In this document: positions 25,801 through 39,299 of the stretch, piece by piece
Position numbering within the stretch: position 1 is the stretch's first letter
How the letters are laid out: the number at the start of each line of letters is the position of its first letter
NCBI GenBank assembly: GCA_949358305.1
Contig: OX442315.1
Coordinates: 29,166,427-29,230,426 of the forward strand
Direction: 5' to 3'
DNA from: Strigamia acuminata
Lineage: Eukaryota > Arthropoda > Chilopoda > Geophilomorpha > Linotaeniidae
Length of the DNA: 64,000 nucleotides
The notes under the pieces: generated by a model
The model's input: only the letters and a program-made list of their open reading frames with translations
What the model was told of the DNA's origin: nothing
Database searches by the model: none
Made by a program: the position numbers and the translations under genes

Positions 25801-28800
25801 AGCCTTCTAAACCGACGTGAAAGATTAAAAATGTAACCTTAAAGCCATGCTTGGATGCTCAGATGGAAAAGAAAATAAGAAAATAATAACTTGAAATTGC
25901 CCATTTAGAAATTTTAGATCAAATAAATTCGCCGTGATAAATTCAAGGCATCATCTTTCCTTTCCTGTGGTAGTAATATTGTCCACATTACACGACCGGA
26001 AATGGCACTAGTGAAGAAAACCAGCTAAGCACACAACTAGACAGCTTTGGAGTTTGCTAACCAAACAAAATGGAGTATCACTCAAGAGCCAAGGAAGCCA
26101 AGCGCAAGTGCATATACAGAGTCACTAAGAGACTTATAAACCACAAACTGCTGTACACGACTTAAACTGAAAAAGATCAGCTAATAAACTGTCGATTTTC
26201 TCACGGTCCTAGCTTGCGACAGTTTTGAAATTCAAAATTTTGCGCACATTTTGTTTTCCTCATTTTTATTAGAAATGATTTTATTTTCCCTTGGATTTTT
26301 TATATCCCAGTGTAAATTAATTTGCCCCGATTTATTCTTTTCATTTTATCTATATTTTTGCCTGGTTTGGAGTATTTCCTGAGATAATCATGAGAAATTG
26401 GCTATGTTTATAATTTATGCGCACCCTTCTCATTTAGATATTTGACTTTGACCACCTATTTTGGGCTATTTCCCCTTAAAAATAGGATTGGCCCAGACTA
26501 TGTGATCAAAGGTTTCCTCATTTTCTAAATTCCTCATTTTAGACAGAATTACTCTCGTCGTAATTGAAAGTTTCGGAGTGCGCTTTCATGGTGCGTTGCA
26601 ACGCACGAGGCATAATTCTAGCCAGAATTCTCATGGCTGTCTGCATGACCAGCGCCTTATTCATATCACCCTATTTTGCGTTCACTGTAATGAAGAAAAA
26701 GCCTGAGAATTGAGCATAATCTGCTGACATTTTTAACCAAGACTAGCGACTTCCTCTCCATTTCTGGACATACTTGCAAATTATTTGACATCTGAATTCT
26801 TTATTTACTCTGCATTCCCGACTTGGAAGACGCGGTTTACTGTCAGGCACCTGCAAGCACGTGCAGCCAACGTTTGCGCGAACGTAAGAGAAGAAAATGA
26901 TCCTCAAAGCGCGTTTGTAAGTGACGACGCTCTCCCTTAGTGAGACACGATATTGCTGTTTTAATTCGCCTACTACAGTTCGCCATTTTGCAAGCGCCCA
27001 GGCTGATATCCTGCACCCAACAAATATTAGATTTCACAAACAGAAGCCTTCTATTACTGAGCTACCACCATGGTTACTATTAAGAGTTGTGGCGCGCCTG
27101 TGGACCTTCAATCTTTTGGTTAATACAGACCCCTAAAAACCTAGTTTTTCTAAACCATTGGTTTTTAATTAATTGCTATCGAATACAAAATGATTTGTTG
27201 ATAAATAAATTATTTTTCTCACTGCTAAATGCCACTGTTTTGCCCATGTATTATTTTCCGACTGATAAAATAACGACTTTTACCATTGTCAGGAAAATGA
27301 ATGGGCCAATCGTGTGATATTTTGTACGAAAATTTCAAGAATGCAACCAGAAAAACTTGATTAACGGTTTTTAACGTTAAGTCTACCTTGGGAGCTGCAA
27401 GAAATTTGATAAGATAGGAGAAAATTGGTTTGATTAAGAAATATTTAAGGAATCACGTTGTTAAGTAATTTTATGTTCGAGTAATTAGTTTGTTTCACGG
27501 TTTTTCTTTTTCTTTTTGGTTTCTGTGGGGGTATGAATAGAAAACAAATAAAAGCTCCTCCTCGCTGAAGCATTCTGTTTATAAAGCTGCAGAAATATGG
27601 AAGACTCACTCGCGTCTTTTACTCGTCTATCTAACAAATGAAAAAATTGCTGGCACGTCTATTTCATAAAATCCGTTTTGCTGTAGGTCGTAGACCCGTA
27701 GTTAAACAAATTTCAAAATTTATGAATAATTAAAAGAAAAAAATCATGTAAATGCCCGACATGCCAATTTCGTAAAATCTAAATTGCTATTGGTCTTCAT
27801 TCTATCAAATTTCATATTAAAATTCAACTCACCATGTCAAACAGCCATTTTCCTTGATATTTGTAATTAGTCTGTGGAAAATTGCCACTCGATTTATTGG
27901 AAGCTCAATAATGCTGAAGCAATCAACATAAAAATGGCTATGAAAGCATTTTATAGTGACTAAACTGTTCACTTCGAAGTGACTATAGTCCCTTTATTCA
28001 TTACGTCTATCATTATTTTATTCTATCTTCCAAATAACTATTATAATAATTCCCCTTCAGTTTCTTTTTTTAAAAACTGAAAATTCTCCAAATTTTGGTA
28101 TTTAAATTTACAAAATAAATCACGTTTCTAAATTTCTTTTAGTTTTTCCACTTTTTAAATGTTTTTGGTTTGAAAATTACACATGGCAGCCTGTTTATCG
28201 AACTAAACCTACACAATTCATATTTTGAAATATTGTAATTCCTAGTTTTATCACACCGTGGCACTGTACAGCAAGAACCCAAACCCAATCTTACACACTT
28301 GCGCCATATCAGATCTCCGACACAGCATTCGATACAAAATAAGAGTGCAAAATGTCAAAGTTTAGCAAGGCAGGGGAAAGATTTTTAGAGACCCTAAGCA
28401 CTTAAAAGATTTTGCTGACCCTATACATATCTAATTCAAAATATAAATAATAATAACAAACTGCAAAATAACATTTCTGCAGTGCCAGCCTTCCCTTAAT
28501 GCTCTCTAAGCACGTACTTATTTTGCTTAATGGTTAATCCAGCCCTGAGGTTTGATTATAATCCAACATAACTTAATAAAAAATTTGTAAAAATAATAAC
28601 TTCTTGTCTACTACCTTCTTTAGCACAAAAAATATTATTACAACTGCTTTACACAATTTAAAATTTAAAATTTAAAATTTTAAGAAAGATTCACTTGCTT
28701 GTTCCGTATATTCTTATTACTATCAGCCAGCCATGCTATTACAAAGACCGGACGCAGAACTTTCTTGGCAGAGAAAATTATTTTTCCTTTATGTGACAAA

Positions 28801-29197
28801 CATGTGACAAAATTCCCAAGAAGTAAATGTTTTTTGCGAGTACAATATTTTATCAAAAAAATTTCTATTAACGGACGAGTTTCCAACTACAGTCGAAATG
28901 TATTATCTTTTCATTACAAAAACGAAATTAGGATGTCTGCATTCAAAATGTGAAACAGCAAAATGCAAACAGACATATTGCAATAATAGTTCATCAACTA
29001 TTTACACGAAATTGTGTTGCTTAAGACTGAGTGTGGAAACATTCAATTTTAATATTCTGGTTTGCTTCACTTCCTTTCATCATCATTTTGTTCCTCGCCG
29101 TGTTGAGGAAAAACACTACGTTATTAGCTATTTTTTTCCACAAAATTCTTAAAAATCGTGTTGTCGAAAAATTAAAAAAAAAAAAAAAAATCCATAC
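22837..29197. other. long AT-rich stretch, no exon recognised
   Basis: The remaining exons of timeout would be expected on the minus strand in or beyond this stretch, but I recognised none. Poly-A tracts lie near 23491-23516 and 25583-25604. At 24434-24460 the sequence gtgcctgagtggttaga resembles a tRNA A box and may be a decayed tRNA-derived SINE head; no convincing B box follows. A GC-richer patch at about 26826-27120 has no recognisable coding content. Confidence 0.45.
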
Positions 29198-29774
29198 CTG
29201 GTAAAGGTGCGAAGAAAATTTCCCTAAGGGCTAAAAATTCTTCTTCGGGCTGGATGTCCGATTTGCCAAACGCACCATCTTCAGGCCAAATTTCTCTAAT
29301 AAATTACAAAGAGAAACAAAAGTTATAACAATTTGTCAGACAAAAAAAATTAAAATTAAATTAAATTAGAAAAGAAAAGAAAAGAAAACACAAGAACCAA
29401 CTCACCTTGCGGCACGAAACAGGGCAATCGCAGCGCTAATATTACTGTCTCGTAAAAAGCCCTGAATGTTCCGCATTGTATCAGCACTAAAAATACACAA
29501 AATTATAATAATAAAAAATAAATGTGCACTTTGGGATATTCCACACAAACCTAAATAATAAACAACAATAAATAAATAAACTTTCTTACGAGAAACTCAA
29601 GAAACTCAAGAACTATTGCCACATTAAGACCAAAATTTACTTTTCAAAATAATCCAAAACACTAGAAGATTGCATGTCAAAAGAAAACTGCAAAGGAAAT
29701 ATTTAATGCCAAACGTCAATACTCTACAAATCCATGAATAATAGAGGATAAAGCAAAAGCAACAAAAAATGTAA

Positions 29775-29810
<36 letters not shown>

Positions 29811-32800
29811 CATATAATATATACACACTCCCTCTGTAATTAGAAGTTTTCTAATACTGCAAGTAGAGCTGATATATCACCGATTTAAAAAATTCAGGTA
29901 AGCTTGTTATAATGAAATAAAAGTTAAAAATTTATATCAGACCCATAACACGCCAAAAGACTACTAATCTCTTCTTGATTACAGCGTTATTAGAGTGTAC
30001 TTAAGGCCAAACTGCAACGCATTAAGAGATTGGCTACCAACAGGTTGCAAAAAAATTTGATTCATTTTTGAAAAAGCCTTTATGCAGGAAGCATTAGGAG
30101 CTGTAATTGTTGCTCAATTACAGGGAAGATTTATATCAAAAAGTTCCCTGAAAATTTATTTATAATACTGGTCGTCACTAACACTTTCTGCCTAAGAAAA
30201 ACATACAATTCGCCGGTCCTTTAATTTTCCATCTAAATACTACCGGTCTTCGTAGTCAGAAATTTCTCTCCTGAAGCAAAATAAATAAATAATGCAAGCT
30301 AAAATTAAATTCTTCCTCGCAAAACAATTTCTAATAAAGGAATTGTTTGTCTGGGTCATGTTGTTTGTAATACAAACTTATGAATTTGTTTTTCATTAAT
30401 TTTACACCTTGAAACCACAATATTTATTCAAATGGTACCACCAAGTGACCACAACAATTTAAGGAATGAATTCCTTTGTTTTCCGCAGACGCAGGTGAAA
30501 AGATAAGTCGGACCAACACTTGTGTGTACACGGCATCTCTTTGGTTCCAGCATCCCATTTACAATTCCGAAGTCGTAATATCCAAATGCACAGCACTTGC
30601 ACACAGATTTCCATCAAAACATTCGACATTGATTGACGTATCATAACAGATTATCTCGTGTCAGTCACTATCATCTCACTTAAATGATCCACACGAAGCG
30701 TTCTATAACTGACATTTTAGATTCCAGCACAATTGCTATGTATTTATGTTTTATTCAGTTTGCATGACTATACAAATTCCCGCAAAAAAATTGCGTGCAA
30801 GTAGAAATTTATCACAATTTATATTTTCAAAATTCAATGTTATTGCGAAAACCCACTGGCAATTAACTGATAAAAATGTTAATGAAGATTGTGATTACTT
30901 CATTTGGTTATTCATATGTGGTTCTGTTCGTAGCAGCCGTCCTTTTGTTATCTTTTGGCAATAAATGTTAAAGGAATTCAATTTCACAAATTTGAAATAG
31001 AAGCACTTATTCTAAAACTTGAATGTCCCGCAATGCAAATTTAAATTTTCAAACTAAATGCATTAGTGGTTTTCACATATGAAACATTCTATTTACCTGT
31101 GAATTTAAAACTTGTTCAATATTCTTTTAATTTTCTCTGACGAATCTCCGTCGCACCCCATTAATACTCAAGTAGAACCAGTTGCCAACTGTTTCAATCC
31201 ATATTCCCGTCTAGCAAACCTTACGATTCTAACGATCCCTAATACTAGCTTCACACATGCAGTAAAGAACAGCAGAAAATTCACCGTGATTTGTGTTAAT
31301 GTGATCACACGACCATTTTTCATGCCTACAGACATAAAGAACTGCTTAAAAAAAATCATTGCCAGCTAAAACAGCAACATATACTCATTTATCGTCATCT
31401 GTCGTAAAGTAATGTGAACAGAAACCAGTTACTCCTCATATTCTGCCTCCGTTCTGCAAAAACTGATAGTCGATGTGATATTTTAAGTACTTCCTCCAGT
31501 AAAAATTGTTTGCGTAAGCATCATTTCAATTTTCGTGAGCCTTTAATATACTTATTTATAAACCCCCTTCAGTGGACCATCTTTAATGTCACATCTGTCA
31601 TCTTAGCCTTTTTATTGGATGCCAGCAAGTGGAAATTCCTTTCCTACGCTAGAGCATTAAAACAGGCACCAGATGCAAAATTTTCATACTGATATTCCAG
31701 TTGCCAGTTGCAAAAATGCTGGTGCATAAATTATAGTCTACAGCTAAAAAGCAGAACGCACAATTCACGCATTTTTATGCCTTTGGTATGATAATTTATA
31801 GATTTCAGGGCTTCCATTCTAAGTACTGAAATATTACATTAAAATTTTAAATATAATTTCAGTAAAACGTTTCCCCCCCCCCGTCAATCAGTCAAATGTA
31901 ATTTTTTTTAAAAGTAAATTTGACAAATAATAAATCTTAAAAATTGTTCTTCACTGTACCGTGTCACTTAATTTCAATTGCAGAGTTCTTTCTGAAAATC
32001 TTTTTTCTCTCCCCCTCTATGAAAGCGTAATGATTTTTTTTGCAGCGCACAAACATATTAAAAAAAGGGTCATTCATCTATTAATCCAATTTCTTAAAGC
32101 TATTGTCAGTACTTTTACGCTCAATCTGTTTTATGGCAAGATAAATTTCACTTTTTACGATCACAACATACATTTCGCAAAATATTAAAATAATAAAAAA
32201 AAATCAAGACTGACCATTGGTTTTCCATGCTTCTGTCAGAAGCAGCATCGAATGGTTGCACGTCATCAGCAAGAGGGAGATGTCCTTGGACAGCAGCAGA
32301 CACATCATTAGCAATATTTTCCCATTTACTTTCCAAATCTGGCGTAATGACTGCAGGAGCTGCAAATATAGGTAACTTTCCATTAATAAAGCCTTCAGAC
32401 GAACAAATGATTTATGCAACTAGCAAATCCATCATTTCATAGATAAAATTAAAAAATTATTTTATAAATTTTTATTTTATAAAAAATTATTTTTTAAATA
32501 AAATAAATCTGCAATTTTTTGCAATAAAAGCAAAAACCAAATTTGTTGTTTTGCGGCCTTATGGAAGCAGCAGATGCACAATACTCATCTACCGAAATTA
32601 TCCTTTTTACGACTTAAATGTGGTTAATTCAACATGGTAAGCTGACCAGTGACTTTTTAATGGTCTAGTTGGATAGCAACATTATGGCCTATTAAATCCT
32701 AACTTGGTAAAGTAATTACAAAAAAGCCGTATTCAGTTTTCTTTTACTTAATCAAATGGCAACTTATTTCTACATTGATGATTAAAATTTGTTTTGCTTT

Positions 32801-35424
32801 TGTTTTGGAGGACGCTAGGGCCAAATGATGGAAGTATGCCAGAATTGTGGGTAAACATCTTCATAAATCCCACGTATTACTACAGATATATTGTTTTTTG
32901 TTTTTTTTTTTAAAAATATCAAATTCCAAACTGTTACCCAAGTAACTATAAAAACCCAGTTGCTGAATGAACACAATTTTCCAACTTAAACCATTGAATT
33001 TGGTAAGACTAAAGTCTTTTTATTAAAAGTACTCGATCGTTGCTTACCTCCATTTAAGTGCTTTATTTGAATGAAAATAAAAAAAAAATCTATTACCAAA
33101 CAAAGTGCCGCAATTTCTTTAATGGGCTGTTAAACTAAATCACCTTTATTCTGCACCTTCTTTTTTCTAATTCTCTTTTTCTTCTTTTCTTTCACGATCA
33201 AATGTGAAGAACCTTTCGAAAATTCCTCTAGCAGTTTTAGAAATACGTGGGTAAGTTCAACCACATCCGTCAAGTATGATCTAAGCCAATAATTAACTAA
33301 ATTAATACAGATTGTATAATAATATTTGAGTTTTAGATTAAAATTCTTACTTCGGCATCTCGAGTTGATTGTAGTTCTGGAGTAACAATAATGGAAGCTC
33401 GCGATATTCCGTCAAGTAAAAAATATTCCCCTTAAGAACTCGTAAACTTTCACGTACTTGTGAAGTCCTTACTGCACCCATCGCAACGAGAGTATTAATT
33501 AATTCGCCGTAAGCTTTGACGGAGTAATGCAATCTGAAACCAAAATAAATTCAGTAATTTCAAATTGAAATGAAATATTTAGATTAACCGTTTAACCCAA
33601 ACAGGCGTTGTGTTCCTCTTTTCCATGCGAATCGTTTCCAAGTTCTTATCGATCTCAGTTTGAATGAAATGAAAAGTTTGCAGGGACACAGTTTCACTTA
33701 CTAAATCTACTTGAAAACCATGAACCCTATTAAATTCCATAAAGAATCTCATTGTCCACATGTAGTAAGTCTCATCGTGTTCTTCAGCTTTTTGCCTAAC
33801 CAAGTTGTCCTAAAAAAAGTAACAAACAAATTATTAAAAACCAGATTTCAATGCTAAGCACCTACTTTAACAACATTCATGATAGAATTGTATGCGGAAT
33901 TGAGAAAAACTACACAAAATTCCTTTAAAAATACTCGAATGTTCAACGTGGATGTTCGTGTAATGTCGGTATCCTGAGCTAAAGTGCGGTGACGTGGACG
34001 CTTCGTTATGGATTTATTTCGATCAAATGATTGAGAAAATGCTTCCACGAGTGGCGAGTGGCAAATTAAGTCGTTATCGCTTATAGACTTCAAGTTCTTC
34101 ACTGTGAACGTACCACCAAATCGAGAATGTCTATAAAATAATAGATAAAAGTCAATAAAAATTCAAGAAAATAAATCATATTCAATAATATCAATGTTTA
34201 CCTCAAGTTATTAAATTTTACTGATTTTCCACGTTTCTCCAAAACTTCCCGCTGACGCAAATTTGCTAGTTCTTCGAAATCCTTTTGCTTTTCTCTTTCG
34301 GATCTGGCTTCACCACATTTGGCTAATTGACTCGCATTCTAAGCAAATTCAAATTTATTACTTCACACCGTTTATATTTAACTGTAGCAAACTATTACTT
34401 GTTCCCGAAACATGAGTGAAATTATTTCAATCACGTGAACGCAAAAATTACTTTCTTCTTTGCTATTTGCTATGTATAATAAAATATTATCCATTCCTGA
34501 CTGATGTAGTGCCCTTAAATGCAAATTAATTAAAGTTGTAATTGTCTAAATCTCGGATATTTTGTAGCTAAGTTACCATAACACATGGTCGTGAACAGAA
34601 GCATCGTTGTCAGTGCGTTTTTCTTCTTGTGGATTCGGTGGGATATGCAACACATTGCGAACCAAAACTAAAATACGTTCGATAATTAAACGATCTTCTT
34701 CTTGTCTGTGCTCCCAATCCTAAAATTAAAAAACAGTTTAGTTTGATTTTTCTCTAAATTCTGTTGAATTATCTCACCAATTCGAATAAATGGCCGAGTT
34801 TGTTTGTTAAAATATGAAAAATCCTGTCTTCTTGAAAAGCCTGTGACAGTACAATCAGATTTTAAAATTAAGAGTTTAATTTTCGGTTTGATAGAAAATA
34901 CCTTTTTGTAACATTGTAAGTGATGTACTATTTCCAAATAATGGTTCCGTAAAATACGATCGGTGGGAATTTCCTCGTATAAAACTAACGCAGGATTTGT
35001 CAAATTGACTAACAATCTACCAACAAAAATGTCATAATAAATGAAAAATGTGTTCGAAAACTATAATTTATAGATTACATCATGATTAATACTACCTTAG
35101 AACAATATCCAGCAGTGTTTTATCTTCCCAATAATTCTTAAAAAGTGGCAACAAATCCGTGACCATTATTTTCATGTTTCCCAATTCCCGCCGAACCGTG
35201 TGTATCTCATCATCATGTTTCAAATAACGTATCAAATCTTTGAGGGCATCTGCAATAAGAAAGGCATTTATTTAATTTATGTCAGTGCTTTTCATTGACA
35301 AAAATTGTTTCAAAATACAAATGTACTCACACGTGCAATCAGGTTCTGTAAAGTATTTATCGCCATCCGAATATCCCAAAGCACTACAAGTTGCTTGTAA
35401 TTCTCCGGACGTTAAAGACGACAT
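29198..35424 (-). CDS. timeout: Timeless/Timeout fork-protection protein, N-terminal 14 exons
   Basis: Member of the Timeless/Tof1/Swi1 family: with Tipin it stabilises replication forks and supports checkpoint signalling. In arthropods timeout (tim2) is the ortholog of mammalian TIMELESS, distinct from the circadian tim. Exons (high to low): 35424-35331, 35249-35096, 35016-34902, 34840-34778, 34719-34577, 34513-34399, 34338-34202, 34130-33866, 33809-33589, 33533-33351, 33280-33144, 32359-32215, 29486-29406, 29295-29198. They sum to 1951 nt, about 650 residues, in one open frame with GT/AG borders. Family hallmarks are the start [11 protein letters not shown], then [20 protein letters not shown], a Lys-rich basic stretch in exon 11, and QPFDAASD followed by [11 protein letters not shown]. 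About half of the usual length of roughly 1200 residues is present. Exon 14 ends in a good donor, so more exons must follow at lower coordinates. Most introns are 60-100 bases; the one between exons 12 and 13 is 2.7 kb. Confidence 0.93.
29487..32214 (-). other. large intron 12 of timeout
   Basis: The flanking exons join directly in the conserved protein (PFDAASD..MENQ to ADTMRNIQ), so this 2.7 kb is intron. It holds a TA dinucleotide repeat at about 29780-29806 and no recognised nested gene. Confidence 0.75.
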
Positions 35425-35993
35425 TATTAAAATAGTATATGCAGTTAAAATTAAATTCCGGTGTAAGAAATTGATTAAAAGTTAAAACTGGATTGACAAA
35501 ATTGCTCCTCTGCGACGAAATAAAGTTTGGCGGGCATCTAGACAAAACAACAAGTAGCGACCACTTGTGATGATGTTTAAAACTTAGGTTTTATTACAAC
35601 GCTCGGAAATTAAATATGAATTTCATAAATTAAAATTAAATTCTAAGTTTTTAATTTATAAATATACACATTCCAAACCAAAAATTTAGTTTTCCAGAAA
35701 CAACTTTGGATAATGGATGTGTTATGATTTAAAATTTTTAATTTTGTCGAGATTTTTTTTACAGTTTATTTTGTGTTCATTTATGCCTGCTGTATGCCAA
35801 CCCAGGCAAGCAAATAAACTGATATGTTAATCGAGTTGTTTTATTTCATTTAAATTTTCATTTTATCCATTTATTTCTTACATAATACATTTAAACTTAA
35901 ATGATTTTATTTCAGTAGCCCTTGTAATAATAATAATTAATAATTATAATAATAATGATCATAATCATAAATGATAATATAATAATATTATGT

Positions 35994-36025
<32 letters not shown>

Positions 36026-37544
36026 ATTTTTGTTCCGTATCGGAAGAACGACAATTTCTTAATATATGTAAAATATTTTAAAAATATTTATACAGAAAAG
36101 TTCAAACCTCGTCGAGAATAGCCCAAGGAAGAAATTTCTCTGTATTCATTTAGAGACATTTTTGTCAATTGTGCACCGAGATTCCAAACTTAAGTGCCAT
36201 CAATTAACCCGACATTTTCTGGTCTTTTTAATAGAAAACATTTTGTACAATTGCTTAAAGTAAAAGCACACACACATCCTTCTTTACAGTACTCTTGCTG
36301 AATGAATTAGAAGAAAAATCTTAAAAAGTTCAAAATTTTTCTTTCAATAAGGGCAGCGAGCGAGGATTCGGTTCCGTTCTTATGATCTTATTAAATTTGC
36401 AAATTATACTTAATTCGTTAAAACCTGCAGTATGGAAACAGCTAGATTAGAAATAACTACAAAACTGTTCAAGACACTGATCTGATTTGTTATCATTATC
36501 AAACTGTTAATTTCATGGAAGTTCTACGCAAACTAGATGAAAAAATACATACAACAGCACTCTGATTCAACTTCAAATCATCGTAAAAAGTACATACAGT
36601 TGACAAAAATATGCAAAGACGCTTTGGAGGTATTTACATAAAACTGTGAAAAACGAAGAATGTTTGCAAAATAAATATTTCACCGAACGATTCCTCAAAG
36701 TTTTCTTAGTCGTCAACTGATCCGGACTACAAGTATTGTATTAAGTGGAATAAAACTCCCATCAATATTTTAAAAGGAAAACTAATATTACTGCAATAAT
36801 AATATAATAATAATGATAATAATAATAATTAATAATTCTAATAATATTTGAATGAAAAAAATCTTATCTTAAGATGACAATCTGTGATTACTTAAAAGTA
36901 CCCATAATTCTTGACATTAAAAATTTAGCTTACAGTTTAAAATGGTGGTACTTATCTACAGTTAAGTTCATAAACAAGTTAGATTTACAATGTACAGCTA
37001 AAACTTCAATACAATTTGAATACAACAGCACCTTTTCTACTGTGAAGATCATAGAAAATACATCTTTGTCCAATTATTGCAATCTGTGTAGCTACGTTAA
37101 ATTAATCAGTATAAACATTCCTCAACGAATCAAACAAGAAAAATATTAAGAATGCAATCGATTTCCAACTTGGCAATAGAATAGAACATTTAATTTTAAA
37201 AGAACAAAACACGCACAAAACCCGTAATACTAAACAAACACAAAAATACATGCATTAAAAATGAGCAATCAATTAAAACATTTTAACAATAAACAAATAA
37301 AATGTCAACTCGTAAGCATACAATAAAAAGCTTACCTAATCGTAATTACACTGCAATTCATTCCAGAACTAAACAATTTACAAAACCGTAAAATGCTACT
37401 GCCGTCATATAATTTCTGTCAAATAATTTACAACGTGTCTTTTTCTTCTTCTTCGATTGTAAGGACCTTATTTGTCAGTTTGTAGGTAGTACATCTTAAA
37501 TCATGTACAGTCGTTGAATAATAGATAAATTACATGACATCTGG
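35425..37544. other. spacer between timeout 5' end and the MBD/PWWP gene 3' end
   Basis: Both flanking genes are on the minus strand, so this 2.1 kb should hold the promoter and 5' untranslated region of timeout and the 3' untranslated region of the MBD/PWWP gene. It has AAT trinucleotide repeats near 35925-36025 and 36795-36845. No other gene was recognised. Confidence 0.6.
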
Positions 37545-39264
37545 TCACCGTAGCTTCCTCCGCTTGGTAGACCGAGATTTGGAACTCTTGGAATATGAAG
37601 AGATTTCACTAGCAACCCGAAACAAAGTGTCATCTTCAGATTGTGAGGTAATTTCAGATTGCTTGTCTAATTCCATCATAGCTTCCTGAATAGCGTTTTC
37701 CAACTGGGTGTTCATTTTTCTTCCTCTATTAAAATAATTTTTAAAAAAAATAAAAATTTGATGTTAAAACTTGGTTAAAATATGATTTACTTTCGATATT
37801 TTTTCCTTGCACGATGGTGAGCTTCTAAACCCTCAGTCAAAGTCTTCAATTTTTCAGGTTCGACTTGTGTAAACGTATGATCACCGAACCACTTGACCCA
37901 GAGCTGCAAAACAGAAGAAAATGATTATGGAAATGATCACAAATTTCTTACTATTATTAATTTACAAAATAGATTTTTTTTTCCAAAACGATTCTGTAAA
38001 TTTTAAAAAAATTAGCTTGAAATTGCTCGTTTTTTCATTTCGATCCAAAACCCCTAGCAAATGTGCAAATTTCACAAAACTGATTAGTCACGACAGTTTC
38101 GAACTATTAAACGAAATGCCGAGGTAATTGCACTTGGTTACCATAGCAATGACAAACTGATCAATACCAAAATGCCAAAGCGATCATTTTGTATCATTTT
38201 TAGAAAATTATACGTTTATACCACAAAAACACAAAAGAAATCCGTATTGAAATATATTCTCATAAAAATAAGTACAAATAATAACAGTAATTAGCGATCC
38301 AGTCCATAAAAGAAATAAGAATAAGAAATAAAAAATGAAAAAAATAAATAATAAATAATAAAAAAATAAGAAAATTACCTTTCCATCCTCCCTTTTGACA
38401 TGATGACCTTTCACCTCCTCTTCGTGAACCAATTTCCCAGGCCAGGATGGAAATCCACGAATTTGACCCCAGACCAAATCTCCAACATTAAATATTCGTG
38501 GTTCAGACGCTGGTGGTGACTCACTACTTTCTTCAGATTGCAACAAGCTTTCCCTCGGCGAAATTTCACGCCGCCTTCTTTTCTTCGGCGGATCTTGCAA
38601 TTGAGATAAAACTTCTTCCAAATCTAACTTGATCATATCATCACACTCCCGATACTCATTGTCCTCGTCATCGTCGTCATCATCCTCGTCCTCCTCATCC
38701 TCGTCGACCGCAGCTCCCAAAGCAACTGGCGGACACACGGAATCAGCCTGGCAAACAATAACAACAGGAACGGCGCTCTCCATCATCGTGCTGTGCGGAG
38801 TTTGCTGACTCTCTTCGGCGTAATGCCTAATCGATTGTCTTTTCTTGGCGTCCACTTCCACCGTCGAACTGCTCACACTAAGATCGAGTGCCATGCCGCT
38901 ACCGGACACGACCCTTTCGGTTCCGCACTCCGAAGACTGGTCACTATCTTCCATCGGCGATCCGCTCGCTGTCAAACTGTACGAGGTAGATGGTGAACAA
39001 ACCGAGCTCACTTCACGTTCGGTAGACGTCACTGGCACATCCATGTTCTTGTCCGAAGCTTGTCCCCTTCCCGCAACTTGATTAGCGGAAGGGTCTTCAG
39101 CCTGTGGCAGTATCTCAATTTCGTGGAAAGCAGACGCCACTAAACTCACAATATCGCTCGCTTCATTCATTTTGCTCGCCTCTGCATCGGCACAAACGTT
39201 GCTGTCCAATGTTATTCCAATATTCGACTGCTGCAAGCACAGGCGCGACTGCTTCGTTTCAATT

Positions 39265-39299
<35 letters not shown>

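Noticed and set aside
30459-30644. Minus-strand frame inside timeout intron 12
   Set aside because: The flanking exons join directly in the conserved protein, and this frame has no family resemblance.
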